Assembly: GCA_007693595.1 (NCBI GenBank)
Contig: REDI01000031.1
Span: forward strand, 116,260 to 180,259
Length of the DNA stretch: 64,000 nt
Source: Deltaproteobacteria bacterium
GTDB taxonomy: Bacteria > Myxococcota_A > UBA796 > GCA-2862545
Reading direction: 5' to 3'
In this document: in pieces, positions 44,301-51,503 of the stretch
Layout of the letters: each line of letters opens with the position of its first letter
Position numbering within the stretch: the first letter of the stretch is position 1
Made by a program: the position numbers and the translations under genes
Notes under the pieces: generated by a model
Seen by the model: only the letters and a program-made list of their open reading frames with translations
What the model was told of the DNA's origin: nothing
Database searches by the model: none

Positions 44301-44944
44301 CTGGAAGTCGTGCGTATGAGCGCGCGATGGACGAGATGCTCCAGACCTTCGATCAGTACCTGGCGGATGGGGTCGAGTTCCGACCCGTGGCCCATCAATA
44401 TGCGGGGGAGTGGGCCATTCATCGCTTGGGGCAGGAGTACGAGCGTCTGACCGCGACGCAGCTCACCCGAGACCAAGACCGAGACGCCGAGATCATTCGC
44501 CGGGTCAACGAAGAGGATCTGCCGGCCTTCCACGCGAAGGCGAACCAGATCGTTCGGACCTACCGAAATTTCTCGCATATGACTGGCGGGCTGTACTTCA
44601 TCGCCCGCTCGACTTTGTGGTTGGCCGAGCTTGGCCTGGGCATGGAGTGTCCGCGGGGATTCGACGATGACCTGTGCGATCTCTGGTACGAGATCTACGA
44701 CACCGACATTCGTCCCGACTTCGAGGTCCAAGAAGAAAGCGCCAAGCGGGGCTTCAAGATCCTGATCGAGCGCGCTCGCGAGCTCAAGCAGCACTCTGAG
44801 TGGGTCGACAAGGCCTACAGCGTGTTGAACAGCCTCGATCCCATGAGCTTTCCCGATGTCAAGCTGGAGCTTCGTGGCGACGCCGAGCTTCAGTCACTTC
44901 CTGACCTCGGTCCGGTGGGCATCGAGCTGAGTGGGAAGGAGTAG
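41369..44944 (+). CDS. Very large secreted TPR protein (GltD/NfsD-like by context)
   Basis: A 1191-aa protein with a clear signal peptide (ALISVLLLLPVSAAAQG), a charged coiled-coil region to about residue 110, then many TPR-like repeats to the C-terminus (RFRLAELYYEKAVDEWL, AAHMFLGKILFEEEQRYEDAL, AGRAEQANELFERYVKLYP, GDHRGAAQGYEEYARLFPD). The size and position next to a TPR lipoprotein recall the large periplasmic TPR protein of Myxococcus Glt/Nfs clusters; orthology is inferred from context. Only 3 bp separate it from the next gene. Confidence 0.8.
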   Translation: MVYRSALISVLLLLPVSAAAQGPGDAVAAAEAGVESVERLQERDPQEIQAYREVLHRFSERTAEFEAYVKRMVEERKAEELARIARAYDPRLKALEEAERDRREAAILKMRSFVERYPDSADSDNVRFRLAELYYEKAVDEWLVASMNFNEVAAEYDEKYDRAVEALEAGDPTLFEELEELEDPRQDLGPAIELYQQIIARNKDLPPEERWEHLDRAYYSLGFSYLSTEATQHDFTRARLAFEEMLEVVGETSSLADAAHMFLGKILFEEEQRYEDALDQYRAVVEKGSESRYYPDASFQLAWIYYKLAVLVPEYEEKALELFTKILDESHKTKEDTGRASDYAGDARLNLARMFAEASDRDFDVTALQMIQSYFDRVGERPWEREVYVALAEVLAGCIPAPNPQSCRPGTVTGGRYMMDEAIEIYERLQTDPRWVLKPENPSYQIKKIWLLPRRDEPNIEVELPREQQVFSQRFSETIRDEETGEEKPNPWWVANRNNAEALDVVRRYSESSLSNVATGLLQQAIAENDPYLYRKAAETYRDYLDKFPIADNFFEVQWYLANALLMSEPRDPSRPWEPAQDAVREFTSLIQSRDYHPYGDGSVYNIIAAKRGILESRVEEYGPITERPRNAQVEETITTEFGNEVELLVISEDHLSYIEAIDLFLEYPLDEPLEPSLPDFREQRADQLPYLLYTPAIIYFTHGRFKEMRERAERVIAEVPTTKEASFSARLIVDSYLLEGDLTEVRNQTRRFSMMSFDDPDMKEKFASLYQNATARACGQLSDAKEYLEAARCFEDYLAEFPNKDDSNYKGALYNAANNYQLAGRAEQANELFERYVKLYPRDDQSRRLMMRIAGNYESTLDLERAVEYYSVLIRNDPRREFPDHHNAIYNRAFLKVGLGDHRGAAQGYEEYARLFPDKEDAVDVMYGAGEQWALVSDAEARNFYTRFLRAHGPGRPRSNPNYVIEAQYRLAQLQPPGSRAYERAMDEMLQTFDQYLADGVEFRPVAHQYAGEWAIHRLGQEYERLTATQLTRDQDRDAEIIRRVNEEDLPAFHAKANQIVRTYRNFSHMTGGLYFIARSTLWLAELGLGMECPRGFDDDLCDLWYEIYDTDIRPDFEVQEESAKRGFKILIERARELKQHSEWVDKAYSVLNSLDPMSFPDVKLELRGDAELQSLPDLGPVGIELSGKE

Positions 44945-44947
44945 GGC

Positions 44948-46255
44948 ATGTTCAGGACCTCGATGCTAGTTTTCTGGACCTTGATCGCCGTTACGGCTTC
45001 GGGCATGGCGTGTAAGAAGGCGCCAGAACCACCTTTTCAAGAGCAGCCGGAAGGGTCGGAACCCAGCGCCGATCAGCCTTCGACGCTGCCGACCCCGTCT
45101 TCTCCCTCAGGCAAGGTCAGCGCAGGGCAGGTTGACCGAGCGCTAGAGCGCCTGGCGCTCGGCACCCCCGCTGGCGCGCGCGAAGCCCTGGGTATCCTTC
45201 GAGCGCTCGCCAAGGCCGAGCCCGAGAACGCGACGGTCAAGTACCACCTTGGACTCGCACACCTTCAGCTCGAGGAGCTTCCGAAGGCGGAGTCAGCCTT
45301 CTTCGAAGCGACCCGTCTCGATGCGTCCTTTGGCCCCGCCTGGCTGGGGCTCGGGGTGACCCAAGAGCGTTCGGGTGCCCTCCGTAGCGCGGTCGAGAGC
45401 TATCGGACCGGCGTGCAGGCTGATGAAGAGAACGTCGAGCTGCACGCAGCGCTCGTCGGAGCGCTTCGCCGGTCCGGGGAGCTCGACGCGGCAGCACGGA
45501 AGGCGCGTGATGCGCTCAAGTTCAACGCCAACAGTATCGCGCTTTACAATGAGCTTGGTCTCGTCTATATGGACAAGGCCGACTACTCCATGGCCGACTT
45601 CGTGTTCACCCGGGCGATCAACCAAGTCGAAGGAGCTGGCGACGACGCGCGAATCCGCTCCAACTTTGGCTGGTTGCTCCACCTTCGGGGCGAAGCGATC
45701 CGTGGTCGGGTGCAGCTCGAGCGGGCCAACGACCTCGAACCCGACAACCTGCAGACCCTCGTCTACCTCTCGAACCTCTATCTGGACGATCGAAACTACC
45801 CCGACGCCGTCAAGCTCTTGGAGCGGGCCCGGACGGCGGAACCCGAGAACGCGGGCGTGTTGTTGAACCTGGGGGTTGCCTACCGAGGCGTCGAGCGCTT
45901 CGACGACGCGCGACAGGCCTACGAGAAGGCCCTCAGCCTGCGCCCCGACCGCGTGGAGCCACTCCTGAACCTCGGCATCTTGTTCGGCGACTACATCAAG
46001 GATTACGACAAGGCAGCATCGGCCTTCCAGCGCTACATCGACAAGGGAGGCGCCAAGGCTGAGCTTGCGCGGGAGTATATCGAAGGCGTCGAGCGCGAGA
46101 AGCTTCGCGCGGAGCGGATGCGGCAGCGCGAAGAGGAGCGCAAGCAGCGAGAGCAGGAGCGTCGCGAACGGGAGCGCCTGCTCAAGGAGTCGGGTGATAC
46201 CGCACCGGAACAACCCCAACCTTCGCCGGACAGCCCATGGGGGAACCCACAATGA
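44948..46255 (+). CDS. TPR lipoprotein (AglT/GltE-like by context)
   Basis: A 435-aa protein with signal LIAVTASGMAC (Cys22) and lysines after the Cys, consistent with outer-membrane sorting. A Pro/Ser-rich linker is followed by about seven TPR units (VKYHLGLAHLQLEELPKAE, IALYNELGLVYMDKADYSM, VLLNLGVAYRGVERFDDAR) and a highly charged Glu/Arg helix (RMRQREEERKQREQERR). In Myxococcus, AglT/GltE is a TPR lipoprotein needed for gliding. It ends in an ATGA overlap with the next gene. Confidence 0.82.
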   Translation: MFRTSMLVFWTLIAVTASGMACKKAPEPPFQEQPEGSEPSADQPSTLPTPSSPSGKVSAGQVDRALERLALGTPAGAREALGILRALAKAEPENATVKYHLGLAHLQLEELPKAESAFFEATRLDASFGPAWLGLGVTQERSGALRSAVESYRTGVQADEENVELHAALVGALRRSGELDAAARKARDALKFNANSIALYNELGLVYMDKADYSMADFVFTRAINQVEGAGDDARIRSNFGWLLHLRGEAIRGRVQLERANDLEPDNLQTLVYLSNLYLDDRNYPDAVKLLERARTAEPENAGVLLNLGVAYRGVERFDDARQAYEKALSLRPDRVEPLLNLGILFGDYIKDYDKAASAFQRYIDKGGAKAELAREYIEGVEREKLRAERMRQREEERKQREQERRERERLLKESGDTAPEQPQPSPDSPWGNPQ

Positions 46256-46569
46256 CCAAGTTTAGATCGCCTCTCTCTCTGACCTCGCGTCCGATCTATG
46301 GCGCGCTGCTCCTGGGTTTATGCTGGACGCTCACCGCTTCCGCGGCCCTGGCGCAGGACGATGACGACGAGGCACCCGAGCCGCCCACCTTCGAAGATGG
46401 CATGGATCTCGACACCGAAGATGGGGCCATGGTCATTACGGGATCGGAGTACCTCCCCGAGTTCACTGTCATCATCGATCGCGAGAACCTCTCGCGCGCC
46501 TTCGAGATGGACCTCGACGAACCCTTGCTGCCCAAGATCAGCGAAGCGGTCGAGCACGCGCCGTTCTAG
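46252..46569 (+). CDS. Small acidic secreted protein, unknown
   Basis: A 105-aa protein with a signal peptide (GALLLGLCWTLTASAALAQ) followed by a strongly acidic 70-residue mature chain (DDDDEAPEPPTFEDGMDLD; later FTVIIDRENLSRAFEMDL). No cysteines and no domain recognised. It overlaps the TPR lipoprotein gene by 4 bp and is the last gene before a 474-bp gap, so it is probably the tail of the first cluster operon. In position it could correspond to GltF, but sequence evidence is lacking. Confidence 0.65.
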   Translation: MTKFRSPLSLTSRPIYGALLLGLCWTLTASAALAQDDDDEAPEPPTFEDGMDLDTEDGAMVITGSEYLPEFTVIIDRENLSRAFEMDLDEPLLPKISEAVEHAPF

Positions 46570-47043
46570 CAGGCCGTCGCGTCGGGGGTCCCTCTATGGC
46601 ACCAGATGGTGATTTCTGGCCGAAGAGGATTCAGGGAGCCTGCGGGGCACGCGGCCGACGCACCAACAGAGCACAGGCGTCGCCAGGTACGGTGAGCGAC
46701 CCGAGCCGAGCCAGTGGCCAGCGAGCTGGCCCCGTGCCCAAGGGGGTGGGGGAGGGGCTTGCCATCTTCTTGACGAAAGCATCGCGTGGGCGGTCGGAGG
46801 TCACTTGCGCGCGGTTCCTCTGGGCTCGGAGACCTGGTGTTCATCACCAAGCCTTGACGAACCCCTCGGCAACCTGTGAGTCTCACCCGCCGTAGGGTTG
46901 GGTGTGAGCAAGTCTGACACCCTCCTCACAACGAAGTGCAACACAAACACGGTGCCACTGGCTAGGATCCGGCGGCACACGACACCCCGCCCGAAGCCGT
47001 CGCGAGATCGCGTGGGCCGGAAAACCCAGCTGGAGGAAGCGAC
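46570..47043. promoter_or_regulatory. Regulatory gap before the ExbB/ExbD genes
   Basis: A 474-bp non-coding gap. It contains three GTGAG/CTCAC elements in about 55 bp: a palindrome GTGAG-T-CTCAC at 46876-46886, TGTGAG at 46903-46908 and CTCACA at 46925-46930. An overlapping inverted repeat GGGTGT/ACACCC lies at 46900-46922. A further palindrome (GGCCAGC-GA-GCTGGCC) lies at 46716-46731. Short open frames here are not protein-like. It is likely the promoter/operator region of the stator genes. Confidence 0.45.
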
Positions 47044-47709
47044 ATGTCCCTGCTACAACCTATTATTGACATGAAGGAAGGCGGCTTCTGGATGATTCCC
47101 ATCCTCGTCGTCGCCGTGATCGCGCTCGCCATTGCGTTCGAGCGACTGTTCTACATTCTGTTCCGCGCGAACATCAACTCGACCGCCTTCGTCGGCTCCG
47201 TGCAGAAGCTGATCATGGCGAACAACATCGACCGCGCGATCAAGCTCTGCAACGCCGAGCCTCACGCTGCGCTTCCCCGCGTTGTCAAGGCCGGACTCAT
47301 CCGCGCCAACCGCAACGAGAAGGACATCGAGAACGCCATCGACGAAGCGATCCTCGAGGTGGCGCCCAAAATCAACAAGCGCACCAACTACCTCGCCATG
47401 CTCGCCAACGTCGCGACCCTGCTGGGCCTCCTCGGCACCATCTGGGGTCTGATCGAAGCCTTCAAGGCGGTCGCGACCGCGCCCCCCGAGCTCAAGCAGA
47501 CCATGCTGGCCGGCGGTATCTCGATGGCCATGTACACCACCGCCGGTGGTCTGATGGTCGCCATCCCGATCCTGCTCATCCACGCCATCGTGCTGAACCG
47601 CTCCAACAAGATCCTCGACGATGTCGACTACTACGGGCTGAAGATGGTCAACCTTCTCACTGCTCGTCGTCGCGGCACCCTCAAGGATGACGTCGCGGCC
47701 GAAGGCTGA
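47044..47709 (+). CDS. exbB: ExbB/TolQ/MotA-family proton channel subunit (AglR/AglQ-like)
   Basis: A 221-aa protein with three membrane helices: one N-terminal (MIPILVVAVIALAIAFERLF) and two C-terminal (YLAMLANVATLLGLLGTIWG; MAMYTTAGGLMVAIPILL), the layout and motifs of the TolQ/ExbB family. It forms the pentameric stator that, with ExbD/TolR, uses the proton gradient to move periplasmic partners. A strong GGAGGAAG precedes the ATG. Context (TPR proteins, FHA-AgmX protein) suggests the Agl/Glt-type motor rather than Tol-Pal or TonB iron uptake. Confidence 0.9.
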   Translation: MSLLQPIIDMKEGGFWMIPILVVAVIALAIAFERLFYILFRANINSTAFVGSVQKLIMANNIDRAIKLCNAEPHAALPRVVKAGLIRANRNEKDIENAIDEAILEVAPKINKRTNYLAMLANVATLLGLLGTIWGLIEAFKAVATAPPELKQTMLAGGISMAMYTTAGGLMVAIPILLIHAIVLNRSNKILDDVDYYGLKMVNLLTARRRGTLKDDVAAEG

Positions 47710-47763
47710 TCCACCTCCTCGGGGGCCTGGCCCCCGCCCCTCTCTCCTTCCAGGAGCTTAGCC

Positions 47764-48360
47764 ATGAGAGCCAAGAAGCGCGGAACAACGGCTGAGGAAC
47801 TGAACCTGGTTCCGATCATGAACCTGGTGACGATCCTCATCCCCTTCCTGCTCATGGCCGCGCAGTTCGTAAGCTACGCCGTCATCGACTCCACCTTGCC
47901 CGCGATCGGTCCGCCGGTCGAGACCGAAGAGGACGATCCCGACGAGAAGCCGCTCAGCCTTCAAGTGATGATCAGCTTCGAGGGCTTCGCGGTCGGTGGC
48001 AACCACAAGCTTCTCAACAGCGACGCAGAGGGTGACGAGAGGGGAGTCAAGATCCCTTGCCATTCCCCCGGCTGCACCTATAGCGTTGAGGGTGGGGAAG
48101 GCCCAGAAGATGCTTATGATCTCAAGGAGCTGCGTACCTTGCTCGGCAACATCAAAGACGACAAGCCCGAAGAGCAGAACGTGATCTTGGTGCCCGACCC
48201 ATCGCTTCCTTACGAAGTATTGGTCATGGCCATGGATGCGACCCGCGAGGACCCCGAGGGGACCTCGACGGAGGATGCCGATGCGGGGTGTAACGGCCGC
48301 TGCCTCTTCCCCTATGTAGTGATCTCTGGTGGCGTGGGTGCCGCCTCGGGAGGTGAGTGA
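47764..48360 (+). CDS. ExbD/TolR-like protein with Asn in place of the proton-relay Asp
   Basis: A 198-aa protein with a short basic cytoplasmic N-terminus, one membrane helix (about residues 17-38) and a periplasmic domain. The usual ExbD pattern P-x-x-D at the start of the helix reads PIMN here, with Asn at position 20. A loop rich in acidic residues and containing two cysteines (IPCHSPGCTYS) follows. It is paired with a second ExbD-like gene that keeps the Asp, so the two may form a mixed plug. Its stop overlaps the next ATG. Confidence 0.8.
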   Translation: MRAKKRGTTAEELNLVPIMNLVTILIPFLLMAAQFVSYAVIDSTLPAIGPPVETEEDDPDEKPLSLQVMISFEGFAVGGNHKLLNSDAEGDERGVKIPCHSPGCTYSVEGGEGPEDAYDLKELRTLLGNIKDDKPEEQNVILVPDPSLPYEVLVMAMDATREDPEGTSTEDADAGCNGRCLFPYVVISGGVGAASGGE

Positions 48361-48890
48361 TGGCCGGTAAGAAGACTCGTCGCGCGGTCGCGGAAGGTGG
48401 TCTTACTATCACGTCTCTCATGGACGCGATGACGATCATCCTCTGCTTCCTCCTCAAGTCCTACGAGGCCTCCGACGTCACCGTCACCCCCTCGGACGAC
48501 TTGAAGATCCCTTCCTCGTCGGCGCTCGCTCCGATCAAGTCCACGGTGCAGCTCATCGTGTCGCAGTCTAGGATCCTGGTCGATGGCGAGCATGTCGTCA
48601 ATCTTCAGGAGTACGTAGACGATGAGGGGCGAACAACCTTCGAGGTGCCCGAAGACGAGAAGAAGGGGCAGCTCATCTCCGAGCTCTTCAACAACCTCGA
48701 CCGAAAGGCCCAAGATCTTAAGCAGATCCACGACAGCACTGGCTTGACCGAAGCCGAGTTCAAGGGTCAGATCTTGCTTCAGTGTGACCGCAACCTACCG
48801 TTCAGCTTGATCCGTGAGGTCATGTACACGGCGGGCCAGGCGCAGTTTGGGGAGTTCAAGTTCGTCGTCGTGAGCACGAGTGGCGGCTGA
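48360..48890 (+). CDS. exbD: ExbD/TolR-like protein (AglS-like)
   Basis: A 176-aa protein with a basic N-terminus, one membrane helix and the conserved Asp22 in ITSLMDAMTIILCFLL, matching the proton-relay position of ExbD/TolR. The periplasmic domain ends with the ExbD-like strand (LPFSLIREVMYTAGQAQFGEF). GGAGGTGAG precedes the ATG; a GTG 3 bp upstream is an alternative. A strong hairpin 30 bp after its stop ends the three-gene stator operon. Confidence 0.85.
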   Translation: MAGKKTRRAVAEGGLTITSLMDAMTIILCFLLKSYEASDVTVTPSDDLKIPSSSALAPIKSTVQLIVSQSRILVDGEHVVNLQEYVDDEGRTTFEVPEDEKKGQLISELFNNLDRKAQDLKQIHDSTGLTEAEFKGQILLQCDRNLPFSLIREVMYTAGQAQFGEFKFVVVSTSGG

Positions 48891-48919
48891 CTCTGACCTC
48901 ATTGGTCCGACGCTTCCTG

Positions 48920-48950
48920 GCGCCCGCTCTGCTCTCTGCTGAGCGGGCGC
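48920..48950 (+). terminator. Terminator after the ExbB/ExbD genes
   Basis: GCGCCCGCTC pairs perfectly with GAGCGGGCGC (10 bp) around an 11-nt loop, followed by TCTTGCG. It lies 30 nt after the stop. Confidence 0.75.
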
Positions 48951-49335
48951 TCTTGCGTCGTAGCGGTGCGCCCCACCTCCGTTGAGGACCAAGCCCTAGG
49001 GAGGCTCGCGTCGGGTGGTCGGAGGCCTCGTGGTTCTTAGGAGTTCGGCTGGACTGTGCGGGGGCAGGGGGGCCTCTGGGGCCGGCGAGGGGCAAACGAT
49101 CTTGTCAGGTCGGGTCTGGTCGGACTACTGTACGTAGGCAGAGAGGTCGCGTGGCGCATCGTTCGCGCCAGGCCGCCTTGGTGTCCTGGAAGGAATCTCA
49201 AGAGTTCGTTGTTCTTGGTGCGAGTTTTGGTGAACCATTCGGTATCATCATGGTCAGAATAAGGGCATGGCAGCGGAGCCACTGTCGCATCGTTGATTGC
49301 GGCGCTTCAAGCGTTTGACCTCGGAGACATGTTTA
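48951..49335. other. Intergenic region before the FHA-AgmX gene
   Basis: A 385-bp gap. Its last ~130 bp are less GC-rich and probably contain the promoter, but no clear -35/-10 pair was found. Short open frames on both strands are not protein-like. No RNA gene seen. Confidence 0.4.
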
Positions 49336-50682
49336 ATGGCATCTCAGCCTCAAAATGCGAAGGTTCTTCGCATCATGATCGTTCGGGGTGGCAAGAGTGT
49401 TCAAGAACGACTGCTCAAGCCTGGAGAGACCGTCACGATCGGCGAGGCGCCTCGCTGTACCTTCGTCCTGCCGAATACGGGTCTGCCGCGCGCTGATTTC
49501 CCGCTCTTCCAGTTTAACTCAGGTTCCTACTTCCTCCAGTTCACCCGCGACATGTCGGGCAAGCTCAGCTCGTCTGGCCGGGTCACCTCCCTCGACCGGC
49601 TGAAGGCCGACCCTTCGGTCGAGCGTCAGGGCTCGGTCTGGCGATTGCCTCTCACGGAGCAAGATCGAGGCAAGGTGAGCTTCCATGACATCACGGTGCT
49701 GTTCCAGTTCGCGCCCCGGCCGCCGGTTCAGGCATCCAAGCCGTTGGAGCGATTCAACTTCAGCCCGGTCTGGTTTGAGGACGACGATCCCGCCTTTTAT
49801 GGCTTTCTCACGCTCTTTGGCGTGCTTGCAGCCATCTTTGCGATCGGGATCTACCTCGCGCCGCCAGCTCCTGAGCCCAAGTTTTCTGAGATCTCCAACC
49901 GCTTCGCCAACGTCATTCAGCAGACCAAGGTCGAGCGCGAGAAGGATGAGGTCGAGAAGCGCCAGCCCGACGAAGAGCTGGTCGCGGAGCGCAAGAAGGC
50001 AGAGACTAAGGCGGAGCCCGAGAAGACAGAGTCCGTACCCAAGATCAGCAAGCAGCCCCAGCCCCGCGACGAGGTCCAGGCCGCTCAGCAGCGCGAGCAG
50101 CGGCTCGCCGAGATGCGCAAGCAGATGCAGACCAAGCTGCTGGGCACTCGAGGGCAATCCTCCGGAGGCACCATCACGGATCCTTTTGAGGGGGACACGC
50201 TGGAGTCTCTCTCTGGCGTGAGTGGCCGAGATGTCGCGTTGGATGGTGATCCGCAGGGCACTCGGGGCGGCGACTACAGCACCGAGAACATGGAGGTCGA
50301 CTCCGACGTTCAGGTTGGGGGAGCTCAGGCCAGCCAGGCCGCGGCGGCCCCTCCTATCAAGGTCGAGGTCGATACCTCGAAGGGGGACACCTTCGACCTT
50401 GAGGACCCCGGTGGGAGCGTCGACGCGGTCATTCGTCAGCGAAGTGGGCAGCTTCAGGCCTGCTACGAAGAGCAGCTCCGCGGTGACCCCTCCCTTAGTG
50501 GGCGCGTCGAGGTGCAGTTCAACATCCGAAGGGGGCGCGTGACGAGTGCCCAGGTGATCGGCAACACCTCTGGAAACACTGCGCTAGGCGATTGCATCGT
50601 GAACCGCATCCGTCGCTGGCGATTCGCCGACGACGTGGATGGCCCCCTCAGCTGGTCTTGGATGTTCCGGAAGGGTGGATGA
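49336..50682 (+). CDS. FHA-like / membrane helix / AgmX-PglI C-terminal domain protein (GltG/PglI-like)
   Basis: A 448-aa protein. Residues about 8-130 look like a diverged FHA domain (LKPGETVTIGEAPRCTFVLP). One membrane helix (about 153-172, FYGFLTLFGVLAAIFAIGIY) is followed by a long charged linker of Glu/Lys/Gln repeats spanning the periplasm. The last ~90 residues match the AgmX/PglI-type domain, related in logic to TonB: LQACYEEQL, LSGRVEVQFNIRRGRV, GDCIVNRIRRWRF with two cysteines and the WxF ending. In Myxococcus, GltG/PglI and GltJ/AgmX of this kind couple the Agl motor to the outer membrane. Confidence 0.82.
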   Translation: MASQPQNAKVLRIMIVRGGKSVQERLLKPGETVTIGEAPRCTFVLPNTGLPRADFPLFQFNSGSYFLQFTRDMSGKLSSSGRVTSLDRLKADPSVERQGSVWRLPLTEQDRGKVSFHDITVLFQFAPRPPVQASKPLERFNFSPVWFEDDDPAFYGFLTLFGVLAAIFAIGIYLAPPAPEPKFSEISNRFANVIQQTKVEREKDEVEKRQPDEELVAERKKAETKAEPEKTESVPKISKQPQPRDEVQAAQQREQRLAEMRKQMQTKLLGTRGQSSGGTITDPFEGDTLESLSGVSGRDVALDGDPQGTRGGDYSTENMEVDSDVQVGGAQASQAAAAPPIKVEVDTSKGDTFDLEDPGGSVDAVIRQRSGQLQACYEEQLRGDPSLSGRVEVQFNIRRGRVTSAQVIGNTSGNTALGDCIVNRIRRWRFADDVDGPLSWSWMFRKGG

Positions 50683-50812
50683 GCGCTCCTTAGCCCTGTT
50701 TCTGCGACTTCGGGACTGGCGCGCTGCAGGACCGTTCAAGTCTTCACTTTTCTTAGAACGACTGAAGGAGCCTCCACCCAGGCGACAAGGAGTTAGCGTA
50801 GGCCTTGGTTGG

Positions 50813-50841
50813 TTGACGTCGCGGGGCCTCATGGGTAACGA
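50813..50841 (+). promoter_or_regulatory. Promoter before the periplasmic protein gene
   Basis: TTGACG and TAACGA are separated by 17 nt. The predicted transcript start, near 50848, lies just before the ribosome site AGGAG of the GTG start at 50870, which supports that start over the ATG at 50831. Confidence 0.55.
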
Positions 50842-50869
50842 TAAGGGTCGACGCCGCTTAGGAGCAGCT

Positions 50870-51439
50870 GTGCCAGTTAGCAAAACACTCATCATGGCGA
50901 GCCTTGGCGCCTTGGCCGTTCTGATTCAGTGTTCGGTTGTCCCCGCCTTTGCGCAGGACTCGGCGGTCACGGGCGAGTTGGAGCGGACCGCAGGCGCCTC
51001 CGTTCGCGAGAAGCTCCAATACGTCGACGACGCCATCGATGAACAGCAGGGGGCCGTCAAGGCCATCCAAAAGCTCCTTGAAGATGCGCGTCGACGCGGC
51101 GACAACTACACCATCGAGTGTGTGAGTGAGCGGGTCTCGCAGATCGGCGCGCTCGCTCAGGTCAGCGAGATCTCCCAAGCCTCCATGAAGACCGCACTCG
51201 ATGCGGAGCAGACCGAGCGCGCGGACCATGAGCTGCGCAAGGTCGCGGTGGCGTTGACCAAGTCGCGGCAGCTCCTGCTCGAAGCGCGAGGGTGCGACGA
51301 AGACTCGGGCGTCGCGCTGGGCGAGACCAGAGTCTCGGTCGAAGGGGATCGCCCCGGTGAGCCCAAGGAGACCCGGCCCGTGACCGTCGATGTGATGGAG
51401 CTTGGCGTCGACCCTCCACAACAGAGCCCGTTCAATTGA
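50870..51439 (+). CDS. Periplasmic helical protein of unknown function
   Basis: A 189-aa protein with a signal peptide (LIMASLGALAVLIQCSVVPA then FAQDS). The mature chain is helical (REKLQYVDDAIDEQQGAVK, HELRKVAVALTKSRQLLLEA) and carries two cysteines (IECVSERV, ARGCDED). GTG was chosen because AGGAG lies 5 nt upstream. It lies 65 bp before the barrel gene, so a role with the cluster's outer-membrane component is possible. Confidence 0.65.
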   Translation: MPVSKTLIMASLGALAVLIQCSVVPAFAQDSAVTGELERTAGASVREKLQYVDDAIDEQQGAVKAIQKLLEDARRRGDNYTIECVSERVSQIGALAQVSEISQASMKTALDAEQTERADHELRKVAVALTKSRQLLLEARGCDEDSGVALGETRVSVEGDRPGEPKETRPVTVDVMELGVDPPQQSPFN

Positions 51440-51503
51440 TGCAAGCGCGTCTTTCAATCCTCTCGGTTGGCCCGCGGAGCAGGTCAGGAGTAAGGGGCCG
51501 TTG

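Noticed and set aside
46596..46895. A 99-codon open frame in the gap before exbB.
   Set aside because: Low-complexity basic composition, no ribosome site, and it overlaps palindromic regulatory-looking sequence.
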